From NCBI GenBank assembly GCA_944472155.2, contig OX235279.1, positions 115,932,110 through 115,996,109 on the forward strand: a stretch of DNA of 64,000 nucleotides. The letters are read 5' to 3'. A program made the position numbers and the translations under genes. The notes under the pieces were generated by a model, which was given only the letters and a program-made list of their open reading frames with translations, ran no database searches and had not been told where the DNA came from. Origin of the DNA: Trichobilharzia szidati (lineage: Eukaryota > Platyhelminthes > Trematoda > Strigeidida > Schistosomatidae). Shown piece after piece: positions 1 through 9,880 of this stretch; position 1 is the first letter of the stretch; each line of letters begins with the position of its first letter.

Positions 1-121
1 AATGAACCACAACTCCACTAGGTTTTTCACTTGCAAAAAGCAGTTAAAATCGGAAAGGACAATACTTACATTTTAATAGCTTTTAACAGTTCTAAAAAAT
101 TTGGGCATTGGGTATATGATA

Positions 122-298
122 TTCTTTATAATAAAGGTTTTTGTATTTCCCAGTGAATGAAAAACAAAACGATATTGCTGTTTTTACTGACGTTTCGCTA
201 TTTAATGCTAATAGCTTTATGAAAGTATTATATACATAAAAACAATGTCGTTGTGTTTTTCATTCATTGGGAAATACAAAAACCTTTATTATAATGAA
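122..298. repeat. Fold-back: 50-bp inverted repeat around a 74-bp loop
   Basis: Positions 122-172 and 247-298 are reverse complements with about four or five differences. The right arm encodes Penelope protein sequence (FSFIGKYKNLYY in frame). The left arm reads the same on the minus strand and then leaves the similarity. It marks an inverted partial duplication at the 5' truncation point of the element. Confidence 0.8.
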
Positions 299-985
299 TT
301 TAATAGCGTTTGTCTAAATAGCTTTAAACGTGGTCTGGTCAAGACTCTGTACTATAGAGCGAGGAGAATATACTCTATAGAGAAATTAGAGGAAGAATTT
401 GAGTTTCTTAAAAAGATATTGAAGAGCAATGGGTACCCTCAAAGGTTCATCAACAAGTATGGAAGATCTGAAGTCACAAATGTAAAGCAAATCACAGTAG
501 GAAAAAAGCCAATCTACTTTCAGCTTGATTATAAAGGTGAAAACATTGCAGCGATGATCAACAGAAGGCTGAGCATATCACTAGCCATAGCATATCCTGC
601 AGCTAAGCTCGTTCCCATTTATCGAACAAATTGCTCTTTGATGCAATCAAAAATCGATAGATATCCTTCTCATGTTAACTCCAACTGTATATACAAATTT
701 ACATGTATCTGCGGGAGCAGTTACACTGGAAGAACAGAAAGAAGGGCATGTCAGAACATGTAATAGACAGCTTACGTCTAAAGGGAACAAATGCTTTAAA
801 CAGTACCATCGCCAGGCATCTCCTCGACACGGGTCATGAGGTGGACGTCGAAAAGTCGTTCAGAATTATCAATAAGCAAAAGATCTCAATTCTCCTTAAG
901 TTTGCTGAAGCCATTTCCATCAAGCGCCTGGAACCTGATTTATGCGTTCAGAAAGAAGCGTTTATCAGTCTTTCTTTGCCCTGGT
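245..985 (+). pseudogene. Penelope pol C-terminal fragment with GIY-YIG domain, frameshifted
   Basis: Two overlapping frames (245-763 and 703-985) together give the C-terminal part of a Penelope polyprotein. The first frame carries the RT-EN linker with Cys pairs (CIYKFTCICG). It runs into the GIY-YIG-like segment SSYTGRTERR and then stops early. The second frame continues with MSEHVIDSLR, a HLLDTGHEVD stretch and IKRLEPDL, which match the usual end of these endonucleases. The switch lies near 740-750, so this copy is broken by a frameshift. The catalytic Tyr and Arg of the motif are present. The upstream RT domain is absent. It would normally nick DNA for target-primed reverse transcription; this copy cannot make an intact enzyme. 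Confidence 0.7.
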
Positions 986-1198
986 AACTGGATATTTTTC
1001 ATCCGAATGCGAGATACTGAAAAGTTTTCATTGTGTATGATTATTATTGTTCGGAATAGTGTTTAATATTGCATATATATATGTATATATTATTAGTGTA
1101 TGCGTATACTGATCGATTGATTTTTGTTTAAAATGAACTCTGTGCAAGTATGTCAAAACTGTTTTTGTAGATACATTTAATAATGTCTTTGGCCTGTA

Positions 1199-1250
1199 AG
1201 CAGCTAATAAGAAGGCAACGAAATAAAAGATGATACCATTTTATCCTGCT
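1199..1250 (+). ncRNA. Hammerhead-ribozyme-like fold at Penelope 3' end (core mutated)
   Basis: Stem I is AGCAG (1199-1203) with CTGCT (1246-1250). The core position holds CTAATAA (1204-1210) where CTGATGA is expected. GAAA follows at 1220-1223. Stem III is six perfect pairs (1223-1228 with 1239-1244) closing a 10-nt loop. The cleavage triplet would be ATC ending at 1245. Stem II (1211-1219) is minimal. Both core G residues are changed to A, so it should be inactive. Minimal hammerheads in the flanking repeats of Penelope-like elements have been described in many animals. Confidence 0.55.
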
Positions 1251-1265
1251 GAAACTGTAGTTGTT

Positions 1266-2445
1266 GCTTTGTTCAAAATCCGTTAACGTGAATGAACTAT
1301 TATCAGTGATTCAAAATGATTCTGTCTGCACATTTATTAAAGTCCTATAACAACGTCAAAAAATAAACGAAACGGGCTGATGACCATAAAATATTCTTTA
1401 GAAAATATGAGTTAAGTGACATGCAGTCATTTTCATTTTGAGACCACGACTACATTAAAAGCCAATATAGACTTATTCTTTGGTTCACTAATAGGCCAAC
1501 ATTTCTTTATTGTACAGAATTAAATGTAAAGGATTTGAAGTATTTCTGATTATTAAATAATAGGTCTATCTTATAAATCACCTGGGAAGTTATAAATATG
1601 TCACCTAACATTTAGCTTTGAACTTTTCTCTAAAATTTTTAATATTTCCTGCTTATGCAGAGAATGTATGAAGGCAGCTGTATAGTTACATATCCAATTT
1701 GACTGGTAACAATAAATAGTGTTCGAGACCTCTTCCAGTAAATTATAATGACTATCTTCACATTAGTATTGCCTTGTAAATAAGATAACTTGCAAATTAG
1801 TTTGTTTCTCATCGATAGGATGATTAAAGTAGACTTTCAATTTTATCAATCAATTTTACACCTCTTTAAAAAACTGTTCTTGTACTTTAACATCTAGAAT
1901 TTCGAAACTAGAAGTTGTTACATAAAGCTAACTTTTTCACAAAACAGATTCATTAAATGCACTTTCATGGAAAAATAATCATTCTATTTGAAATAGGTTG
2001 AGAAATTAGTTGCTTTGAATGAGACGAAACAACCCATGATTAAGCAATTAAATCCCTTTTTCAGAGTATTCTGAGTATAAGTGGATCATTGACCTACATT
2101 TAATTGAAAAATCCTTGCTCTGTGAATAGTACATTATACTTTTAGTTTTGATTGAGCAGTTCAAAGGAATATTATAGAGCAGTTCCATTTAGAACAATCA
2201 ATTTTCAGTTTTATGTTGTTTCAAGTAGCTTGAACTTTTGTTTCTGGAAATGAGTAGGTGCACGGAATCATTGGAAAAAAAGTACATTTGAGAAGGTTTC
2301 AATCATTGGTATTCGAGGACTTGTTACGTTCCTGTGAGATTTCCTGTAGGTCATCAATCCTTAATATCTTTTACATTTTTAATTTTGGTGGTATTACAGA
2401 TACAGTAGGATTAAGAAGGCAGTGTGTGTAGTTGTTCATATCTCT
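1266..2445. other. AT-rich stretch without recognisable genes
   Basis: I see no convincing exon, RNA gene or element. Open frames are short and interrupted. Confidence 0.5.
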
Positions 2446-2942
2446 NNNNNNNNNNNNNNNNNNNNNNNNNNNNNNNNNNNNNNNNNNNNNNNNNNNNNNN
2501 NNNNNNNNNNNNNNNNNNNNNNNNNNNNNNNNNNNNNNNNNNNNNNNNNNNNNNNNNNNNNNNNNNNNNNNNNNNNNNNNNNNNNNNNNNNNNNNNNNNN
2601 NNNNNNNNNNNNNNNNNNNNNNNNNNNNNNNNNNNNNNNNNNNNNNNNNNNNNNNNNNNNNNNNNNNNNNNNNNNNNNNNNNNNNNNNNNNNNNNNNNNN
2701 NNNNNNNNNNNNNNNNNNNNNNNNNNNNNNNNNNNNNNNNNNNNNNNNNNNNNNNNNNNNNNNNNNNNNNNNNNNNNNNNNNNNNNNNNNNNNNNNNNNN
2801 NNNNNNNNNNNNNNNNNNNNNNNNNNNNNNNNNNNNNNNNNNNNNNNNNNNNNNNNNNNNNNNNNNNNNNNNNNNNNNNNNNNNNNNNNNNNNNNNNNNN
2901 NNNNNNNNNNNNNNNNNNNNNNNNNNNNNNNNNNNNNNNNNN
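2446..2942. other. Assembly gap (497 N)
   Basis: A run of undetermined bases. Frames reported across it are artefacts, and the true gap length may differ. Confidence 0.98.
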
Positions 2943-4150
2943 GCACCTCCACACTTCGCTCTTTCACACTGAGCCCTGACATTCCTTACTTGATCCGATT
3001 AACTAGTCTCTTTGCAATTTGTTTCCTTCCAACTGTAGACTTCAGGTCACTTGAAATTTGGATTTCCTATCACAAACGTACGAAAGCATTGTGACACTAA
3101 CAAGACAAACAGTGAAATTAAGGGATAGAAACGTAGATAAAACAACTCACCAGAGATCTACAGACGATCGATTACACTAAAATAGAGGTGAGAATAAGAT
3201 GAAGTGACCCAAGCGAACGAACGTCAAAGTGCCTTGAACAAGATATCCGATGAGCCTACAGTAAGGAAAACAGTCCTCACAAGGTGTCTTAGCACAAAGT
3301 GTAACGGATGCCACAAAGACCAACGAACTGGGAAAATTCAAGAAGTGTTCGGCCGCCTACCTTGTACCTCTCCAAGTGCATTAGGATGAAGCGCGAAAAT
3401 ATCTTACGTCCTCGTCCATGTAAAAATGTTAAGAGGTTCCTTGTTGGAGTCTATATTTTCAGCCTGGACCTATTTCAACACACGTATCCACCGAGACGAT
3501 TGTACACCATGACTCCCACGATTATAATAACATTTTATATAGGACTGATTCGAATGCAGATGAATGTCTCCCTAAAGTTATTACCCCTTCGTTTAAATGT
3601 CAGTTTTATCTCCTTTCGCTTATGAGTCTTTTGTCTGAAATAGAGCTGAGTAAAATGATTTTGTTTGTTCGTGTGAGACATCAATTCTTGTGAACATTTG
3701 TGGGGTTTGGGTCCGTAATAGTCTTCAGATCTACCTAGATTGTTATTGTAAGTTGCGAAGACCTGCATTCTTTATCGTCGTCCAAAAATTCAAGGTAGAC
3801 AGAAAATTCCTCTATGTTCCTAGTGGAAAATAGGACTTCAAGCTAGAGGTTTAAAGTTTTGGTAGCAGTAGTGCTTCATTATTACCGGATGAGGATCTTA
3901 TAATTATACCAAACCTTCCCTCATTACCAGTCTTATTACCGGCTTATCCAGGTAAGAGAAAGCGTCGGCCATAAACCGATCCCTGAAGTACATGCGTGGT
4001 TGGCGAGCATTCTACCGCTGTGCCACCGACACACCAAAAGATCAAATACAGGCTAAAATAGTGAAAGAAAATAAAATAATAGACACCACATCAGAAAAAG
4101 GCATTAGTAATGCTCATGGAGTGATATGCAAATAAATCTATATACTCTGC
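2943..4150. other. Unassigned sequence, possible tRNA-like remnant at about 3960-4025
   Basis: No gene is recognisable. On the minus strand near 4000-4020 a box-A-like string (TGGCACAGCGG) appears, but no clear box B follows, so a SINE head is only a possibility. Confidence 0.35.
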
Positions 4151-4154
4151 ATAT

Positions 4155-4830
4155 TTATTATTCCTTTGGGTTGCGAGTGGAAAAATAGGCTTCAACAAAT
4201 ACATCTCCACTTTGTTCTTTTTTCTCCAATCCTCTTCAGCTGGCACATCGATCACCCAAAGTCTCTCATCTCTTCCTCACACGATCTCCTCCATGCCACC
4301 CTCTCACTGACGACCCACTTGTCGCTTCCAACGGGATTTCACTCGAGGGCCTGGTGGGCGACGTCATTCGATGTCCCCCTCAATGTATGCCAGATCTATC
4401 TCCATTTTCTCCTCCAAATGTTTTGAGCAATCGTCTCTTGGCTGAATTGTTTCCACAGTTTCTTGTTACTTTTTCTTCTGGCAAACCAGAATGTGAATAA
4501 ACGTTTGCAGCAGGCCGCTGGAAATGCCATTCTTGACGCTCCAAGTCTATGACCATACAAAGGAACTGACTTGTAATTGGTGTTGAAAGTGCTAATCTTC
4601 TTCCTCATGCTGAGTGACAGCATAAGAATTTAAACTTGTTTCTGGTTGGTGAAGGCGTATCTTGACTTTCCGATTCTGGTAGACTTTGATGTCTTCATCC
4701 GTACTATATGCCTTTGGTTAAAAACGACGCTTGCTGGATAAGTGAAAAAGGTAACCTCTGTTAAAACTCTCCCGTTGATGGTTGTTGCCGTTCGTTGATT
4801 AGTTGGTTATCTTCATCACCTCCGACTCCA
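4155..4830 (-). mobile_element. RTE-like retrotransposon (family A), old 3' fragment
   Basis: Read on the minus strand this resembles the C-terminal coding end of the family-A element at 41.8-44.9 kb: the segments around the CSSRN end, the GRPRVTWRR region and the SETWRV region line up piecewise. It is clearly more diverged than the neighbouring copy, with several frameshifts. Its upstream end abuts the 3' tail of the copy that starts at 4838. Confidence 0.6.
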
Positions 4831-4837
4831 CCTTCTC

Positions 4838-6860
4838 TATTATTATTATTATTGTTTCCTTCAATTCCTAAAGGAACATAGGGCTTCAGCCGTGCGTCTC
4901 CACTGCGTTCGGTTCTCTGCTAGAGTCTTCACCTGCCTCCATGTCTGCCCACACGTTTTCATCTCATCTTCACATGACCTCCTCCAAGTCACCCTCGCAT
5001 TGACGACCAACTCGCCGCTTCCCTTTCGGGTTCCACTCGAGCAATGACTTGTCTAGTGATGTCACTTGATGGTTTCCTCAGATTATGGCCAGCCAGTCCA
5101 TCTCCATTTCTTCCTGCCTATTTGTTTCACAATCGGTTCCTGGTTGGTTCGCTCCCAGAGATCCCTCCCTGTTGCTGATCTTCTCTGGACGGCCACCTGA
5201 TCTTGAGTATTGAGCGAAGACAACTGCTAATGAAGGTCTGTAGTTTGTTTGAGATGCTTTTTATGACGCGCAGTGCAAGTCTCTGATCCGTATAGTAGCA
5301 CTGACTTCACATTGGAGTTGAAAATCCGGATCTTATTTTTGATGCTGAGTGCTGTTGACCTCCACACAGGCTTGAGAGTAGTGAAAGCTTGTCTTGCTTT
5401 TCCGATTCTTGCTTTGATATCCTCGTCAATTCCGTCCGCCTGTAGTTGGAACGATGCTTCCCAGGTAGGTAGAGGAGGTTGTTTCTTTCAGGTTCCTCCC
5501 ATTTATGCTGATTGTTGTCTGTTGTTGTTGCTGTTGGTGCTCTATGCTCACCTGCAATCCTGTCTTCGCTTCCTCTTCAGTGAGTTTATTGCTTTTAGCC
5601 TGCCTGCAAGTATTCGGGTTTGTATGACATAAGACATATATAATCTGCGAAACCTAGGTCTTCTAGAGTCTTCTCGTCGGTGGTCCAGCGTATTACTGCC
5701 TCCTCGCTCACAACGCACAGTCTGACGCATAATTCAGTCAACCATAATTAAGAATGTCATCAGTGATTATAGGCAGGCTCCGTTGTATTACTATTGTATG
5801 CACTTCGAACGCTTCGCTGAATTTCCCGTTGTGGATAACTTGATATATGCCGCTGTCACCTAGCCGTTGAATGAGATTGACAAAGACTTGTGCATTGCAC
5901 ATCGTAGTGTTGAAGTAGACTCCAAATTAATTCTCAGTCAACTCCGCACGTCGAAGGCCTTTCCGAAGTCCATGAAGTTGAGATGAAGTGGGGTTTGACT
6001 GCCATTCTATGCTTTTTTGTGGTGAGAATGAGTGTGGTTGCAGTTTGATCAGCATATGATTCGCCTTTCCTGAATCCAGCTTGTTCTGTGCTGGCAGGGT
6101 TCTGTATGCAGTGTATCTTGTATACTCTCTCATTATTTTACTTGGCGTGGATAAGAACATTATTCCGCGCCAGCTGTTGCAAACGCCTAGATCGCCCCTG
6201 TTTGGTAGCTTGATGAGGTAGGCAGTTCTTCTTCCAATCAGTAGGTACCTCTCCTTCTTTCCAAACCTTTTGTAATAATGGCGTGAGCATATCTGCTGCA
6301 GTCTCTGGGTCTGTTCTCAGTGCTTCAGAGTGGAGGGGAATTCCATCTGGTTCTGCTGCCTTCCCGGCTGGCCTTCAGTAGCTTGATCACATTCAGGATT
6401 TCAGCTCTCGTTGGAGGATTGGTGTCCACTGGCAGGCGGTTCTGTGCGTGCTGTTGGTGACAGTGTATTTCTGGTCGAGTTGCGGGTGATGCTCGATTCA
6501 AGAGTCCATTGTTTGTTTTCTATCTCCTCCTTGATGATCATGTTCACTTGAACATCTTTTATTGGTTTCATCATCTGATTTGATCTCTTCCCGGATATAA
6601 AATAATGCCTTGAGGAATGTTTTACCGGAGGCCTACTAGTTCTGTCTCAGTGCAGTGCCCATTGACCCCAGCTCCTCAAACTCCAGTCCATTTCTGCACT
6701 GGGTGATCCTCTCTGCCACCACCCTCCTCTCGTCTCCTCGGTAAACTTCGAGGTTTCCGTTGAGAGCCATTCCTTGGCGTGCCTCTTCTTCCTTCCTAGA
6801 ATAGTTGTACATGCTTCCTTGATCATCAGATTCAGAGGGTTGGTTTCAGTGTTCTTCCAC
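4838..6860 (-). mobile_element. RTE-like retrotransposon (family A), 5'-truncated copy
   Basis: The 3' end is the ATT-rich tail at 4838-4855, typical of this family, whose 3' ends finish in short trinucleotide repeats. Reading leftwards from 6860, the minus strand encodes broken pieces of the region before reverse transcriptase, then reverse transcriptase (the MAFDSVDR and FADD regions are damaged here), then the C-terminal tail. It matches the 41.8-44.9 kb copy throughout. The endonuclease half is missing. Many stops and frameshifts show that it is inactive. Confidence 0.75.
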
Positions 6861-6959
6861 GCAGGTGTACCCAGTGACGCTGCGTAGTGTCATCGACTTT
6901 GCTCTGATCTGTATTGAAGGTGTTCCTCGCAGTTCTATCCTTCCGTTTCTGAATGTTGA

Positions 6960-7390
6960 ACTTGAATTACATTGGCCCACCCTATTGTGTGGTTGTGTGT
7001 TAATGCATGCAGTGCAATTTAGAAAAAAGCTCAGCGAGAGGGTTAAAATTCTGAAAAGTAATCTAGTTAGGTAGAGAGAGAGGTTGGTTACTGAATCCTT
7101 GTTCATCGAATCTACGCCCAATACGTGCAATAGGAATGACTCATCACTCATACCCGAAATATGGAAAATACTTCTACCAATCAAGTCAAGCTATGAAAAA
7201 TAATGGAGTTGTATAAACGAAGTTAGAAAGTTGTGTGAACACCTTGATATGATTATGAGCAATGAATTGTGCTCGAAACGTCATCAGTAAGTATTACTGT
7301 ATAACACTGTCAGACTTTATCAAAATGAATTTTACCCACAATGGAATTTTACTCTACCACAGTGCACAAGTTCTATTCTTATACATTTAG
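6960..7390 (+). repeat. Dispersed ~350-bp repeat (family R) with hammerhead-like end, copy 1
   Basis: The stretch from about 7030 matches 29690-30040 and, more weakly, 34860-35165. A shorter inverted piece lies at 32075-32180. Shared marks include the run around 7083-7200 and the end motif GCTCGAAACGTCATCAGTAA (7272-7291) preceded by a GAGCA/TGCTC hairpin. It encodes nothing obvious. It could be a SINE-like repeat or the terminal repeat of a Penelope-type element. Confidence 0.6.
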
Positions 7391-9880
7391 ACACATTTAG
7401 CTTGTGAATTTGAAATGGGACAAAGCCGTCACTTTTAATTCTGCTGTTATCTATCACGAAATATAAAAAGCCATGTTTTATGTCAAGTATTCTGAATGTG
7501 AAACCAGAGGGCTGGTTTTCCTTTCATTCTGAAGTTTCACGGTGAATGTATCTGTATTCTGTCATTCCCACATTATTAAGGGGAAACGAAGTTAAGATTA
7601 TTGATTTAAATCTGATATTACCGTCTCTTCAGTCTGAACGAAGATAAACTTGTCAGTTATCAGTCTTAAATCTCTGGAAATTCCATAGTTACCTTTAAAA
7701 AGCCGAAAATTTGAGATGTAGATAAATAGGAACTCATATCAGTGTTTCAGTTGTGTACGAAGCTGGTTCATGTTAATGTGACATTTTTTAAACGAAACTG
7801 GATTTATTTTGTTGTTATTTGAATTTTTGTTTTTTTAATATATTTTTGTGCGTTGAAGTTCCTGTAGCAGTTTAATTGGTGTAGTGGTGTATAGTTGCTA
7901 GCCCTACGCCTAAAGATACCTCATTACCCGGTCCCAAGACCGGGTAAAAAACTACTGGGGTAGTTAACTAGGTAAGGTTATACAGTCTGCATAAAAAACG
8001 AGATTTTCACTGACACACTCACAAGCTCTGCTATCTTCTTTATGAGCCAATGTTTAGCATGTTCTTCCAATGATATTAATATCTGTTGGTGAAGTTTGTT
8101 GTCAGTGATACGTTGAGCATATCAATTACACCGATATGTCGTGAAAAGGTGTAGGAGTCGGACACAGGAAAGCATTGTCATCTTTGAGGACTCTGGTGAT
8201 TGAGGAGACGAATACTGGAAATGTGTTAGCAGCTGGTCCATTTCAAGTCACTGAAAAACAGTTGAACGATAAGGTGGACCACGTATAAATCTAAGGCTAC
8301 TCTGTACCTGATTCCAGAGGTAGATTTAGTTATTAGCCTGCAGGAGTACGATAGATTAATTAAATTTTAGTAGAAAATAAGATTTAGCTTAGTCCGTCTT
8401 TTCCAGAGTAGTTCTATCTGCAGATTATTGCAACGATGGGCGCAGTCGAGAGCGGATTCTAAGGTAAAAGCTGCCGTTGCAAACTCTCCAACTCAAACTC
8501 GCCATTATATCGGTGTCTGTCAAGAATAAACGGGCAATATCCTAAAACGGGTCAAACTCATTCTTTGCATAATGACACTCTCGTTTTACAACAAAAGAAA
8601 TTTTGAGTGATCCGAACTAGGAGCCTACTGTTTTGCGCCTACTGTTATCAGTTAGCAAAAGAACAGCTAATTATAAGATCTATCTAGATCTAGTAGTGAG
8701 CTGAGCTAGCCTCAAATTCGACCACTCAAAACCAAGGTAAAGATTACCGTCATAGTAATAATAATTTACATTTCGTACAAACGGGTAAGTTTACATCAAA
8801 CGCATGCCATTTTTATAGGCACGATCAGTTATGTCATAAATTGCTACCATAAAGTGTCATAAATTAATGCTTTTTCAAAAGTTAAAATTGTTCAATTTTT
8901 GTACAATCAATCAAAACAGATTCGTGTAAATGTTAAACTGCAAATATTTCACTAAGGGCACCATCAAGGTTGATTACCAAAGCAAACTTTGTTTCCTTTA
9001 ACGCTGATAGTTATGGTCAACCAGTGAACAGCGTTAAGTTCTATGCCACCAAGTTATAAAAGGCTATTTCAGGTAGAGAAAAACACCCTGCGAAACTGCA
9101 AAATGGTATAAAACATAGTACAATACACCACCGAAAGCACATTTACAAGATATATACGAGAATGAGCTACAGAGTCCTTGAAATACATTTGCAATATTCA
9201 TTGCTAACCATGCTGGACTAAGCATGGAAACTATGATGTTTTCGATGAAAATACAGCTTTGTTCAAACACTGGTGTTGTTGTCATGGTTTTTCCCGTCAG
9301 AGCAACCGAACTTTAAGCGAGCGAATAATACAAATAAAATAGGGAGCTTTAGCCACATTAAAGGCCTAGTTAGCCACGATAAAATGGTATCATAGCACGT
9401 AAGTGATATTTCAGTGAGAAGTGGCTCCAAAGATCTGAATGGTCAAAACCTGTAGGACATGCTGACCTGTAAGATGTCTGACGAATTTGTGTAGGGCCCA
9501 TGATGTAGCATCTTGACAATAAGCTCAGCAGGCTAGTAGATGTTAGGGACAAAATCATCTTAAAAAAATTTAGATCGGTGCAATTTTTATTGTTTTTTGT
9601 TAAGGACCTAGACTAATGTTTAGTTCGTGAGCTGTCAAAAATAAACGATGCTGTCCTACAAACCGGAGTGGGGTTGTGTTTCTCTATACTCTGTTTGCAC
9701 TATCGTAAACGAATGCATCCTTGAACAGCCGTAAATGTTCTTTACTCGCCTCATAAGTCGGGGAAGTGTTAGGAGCAGCCTAGCCACCAGGTTAGGCGGG
9801 CCGAGCACGGCATATGGGTCACAGAAGTTATTTCTAATAATCCGAAACTTCCATCAGCAGGTAAAAGCTCTTTCCTGAAG
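7391..9880. other. Intergenic stretch without recognised features
   Basis: No exon or known element is recognised. Two loosely similar stretches (about 8515-8560 and 9636-9680, both around AATAAACG) may be a faint dispersed repeat. The minus-strand open frame 9064-9285 has no features I recognise. Confidence 0.4.

Larger units (their letters stand above)
1..1265 (+). mobile_element. Penelope-like element, 3' part (Cercyon-like)
   Basis: This is the 3' end of a Penelope-like retroelement: the linker after reverse transcriptase, a GIY-YIG-type endonuclease region and the 3' untranslated part. The same 3' sequence recurs in inverted orientation near 63300-64000, which fixes the family and the approximate end near position 1265. 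A hammerhead-like fold sits at 1199-1250. The reverse transcriptase core is missing, so the copy is 5'-truncated. Penelope-like elements with GIY-YIG domains are established in schistosomes (Cercyon). The exact family name is an inference. Confidence 0.75.

Noticed and set aside
2371..3094. Several long open frames on both strands
   Set aside because: They consist almost only of undetermined bases (assembly gap) and have no evidential value.
9064..9285. 73-codon hydrophobic frame as a possible membrane-protein exon
   Set aside because: No splice context or recognisable domain; hydrophobicity is expected from AT-rich sequence.
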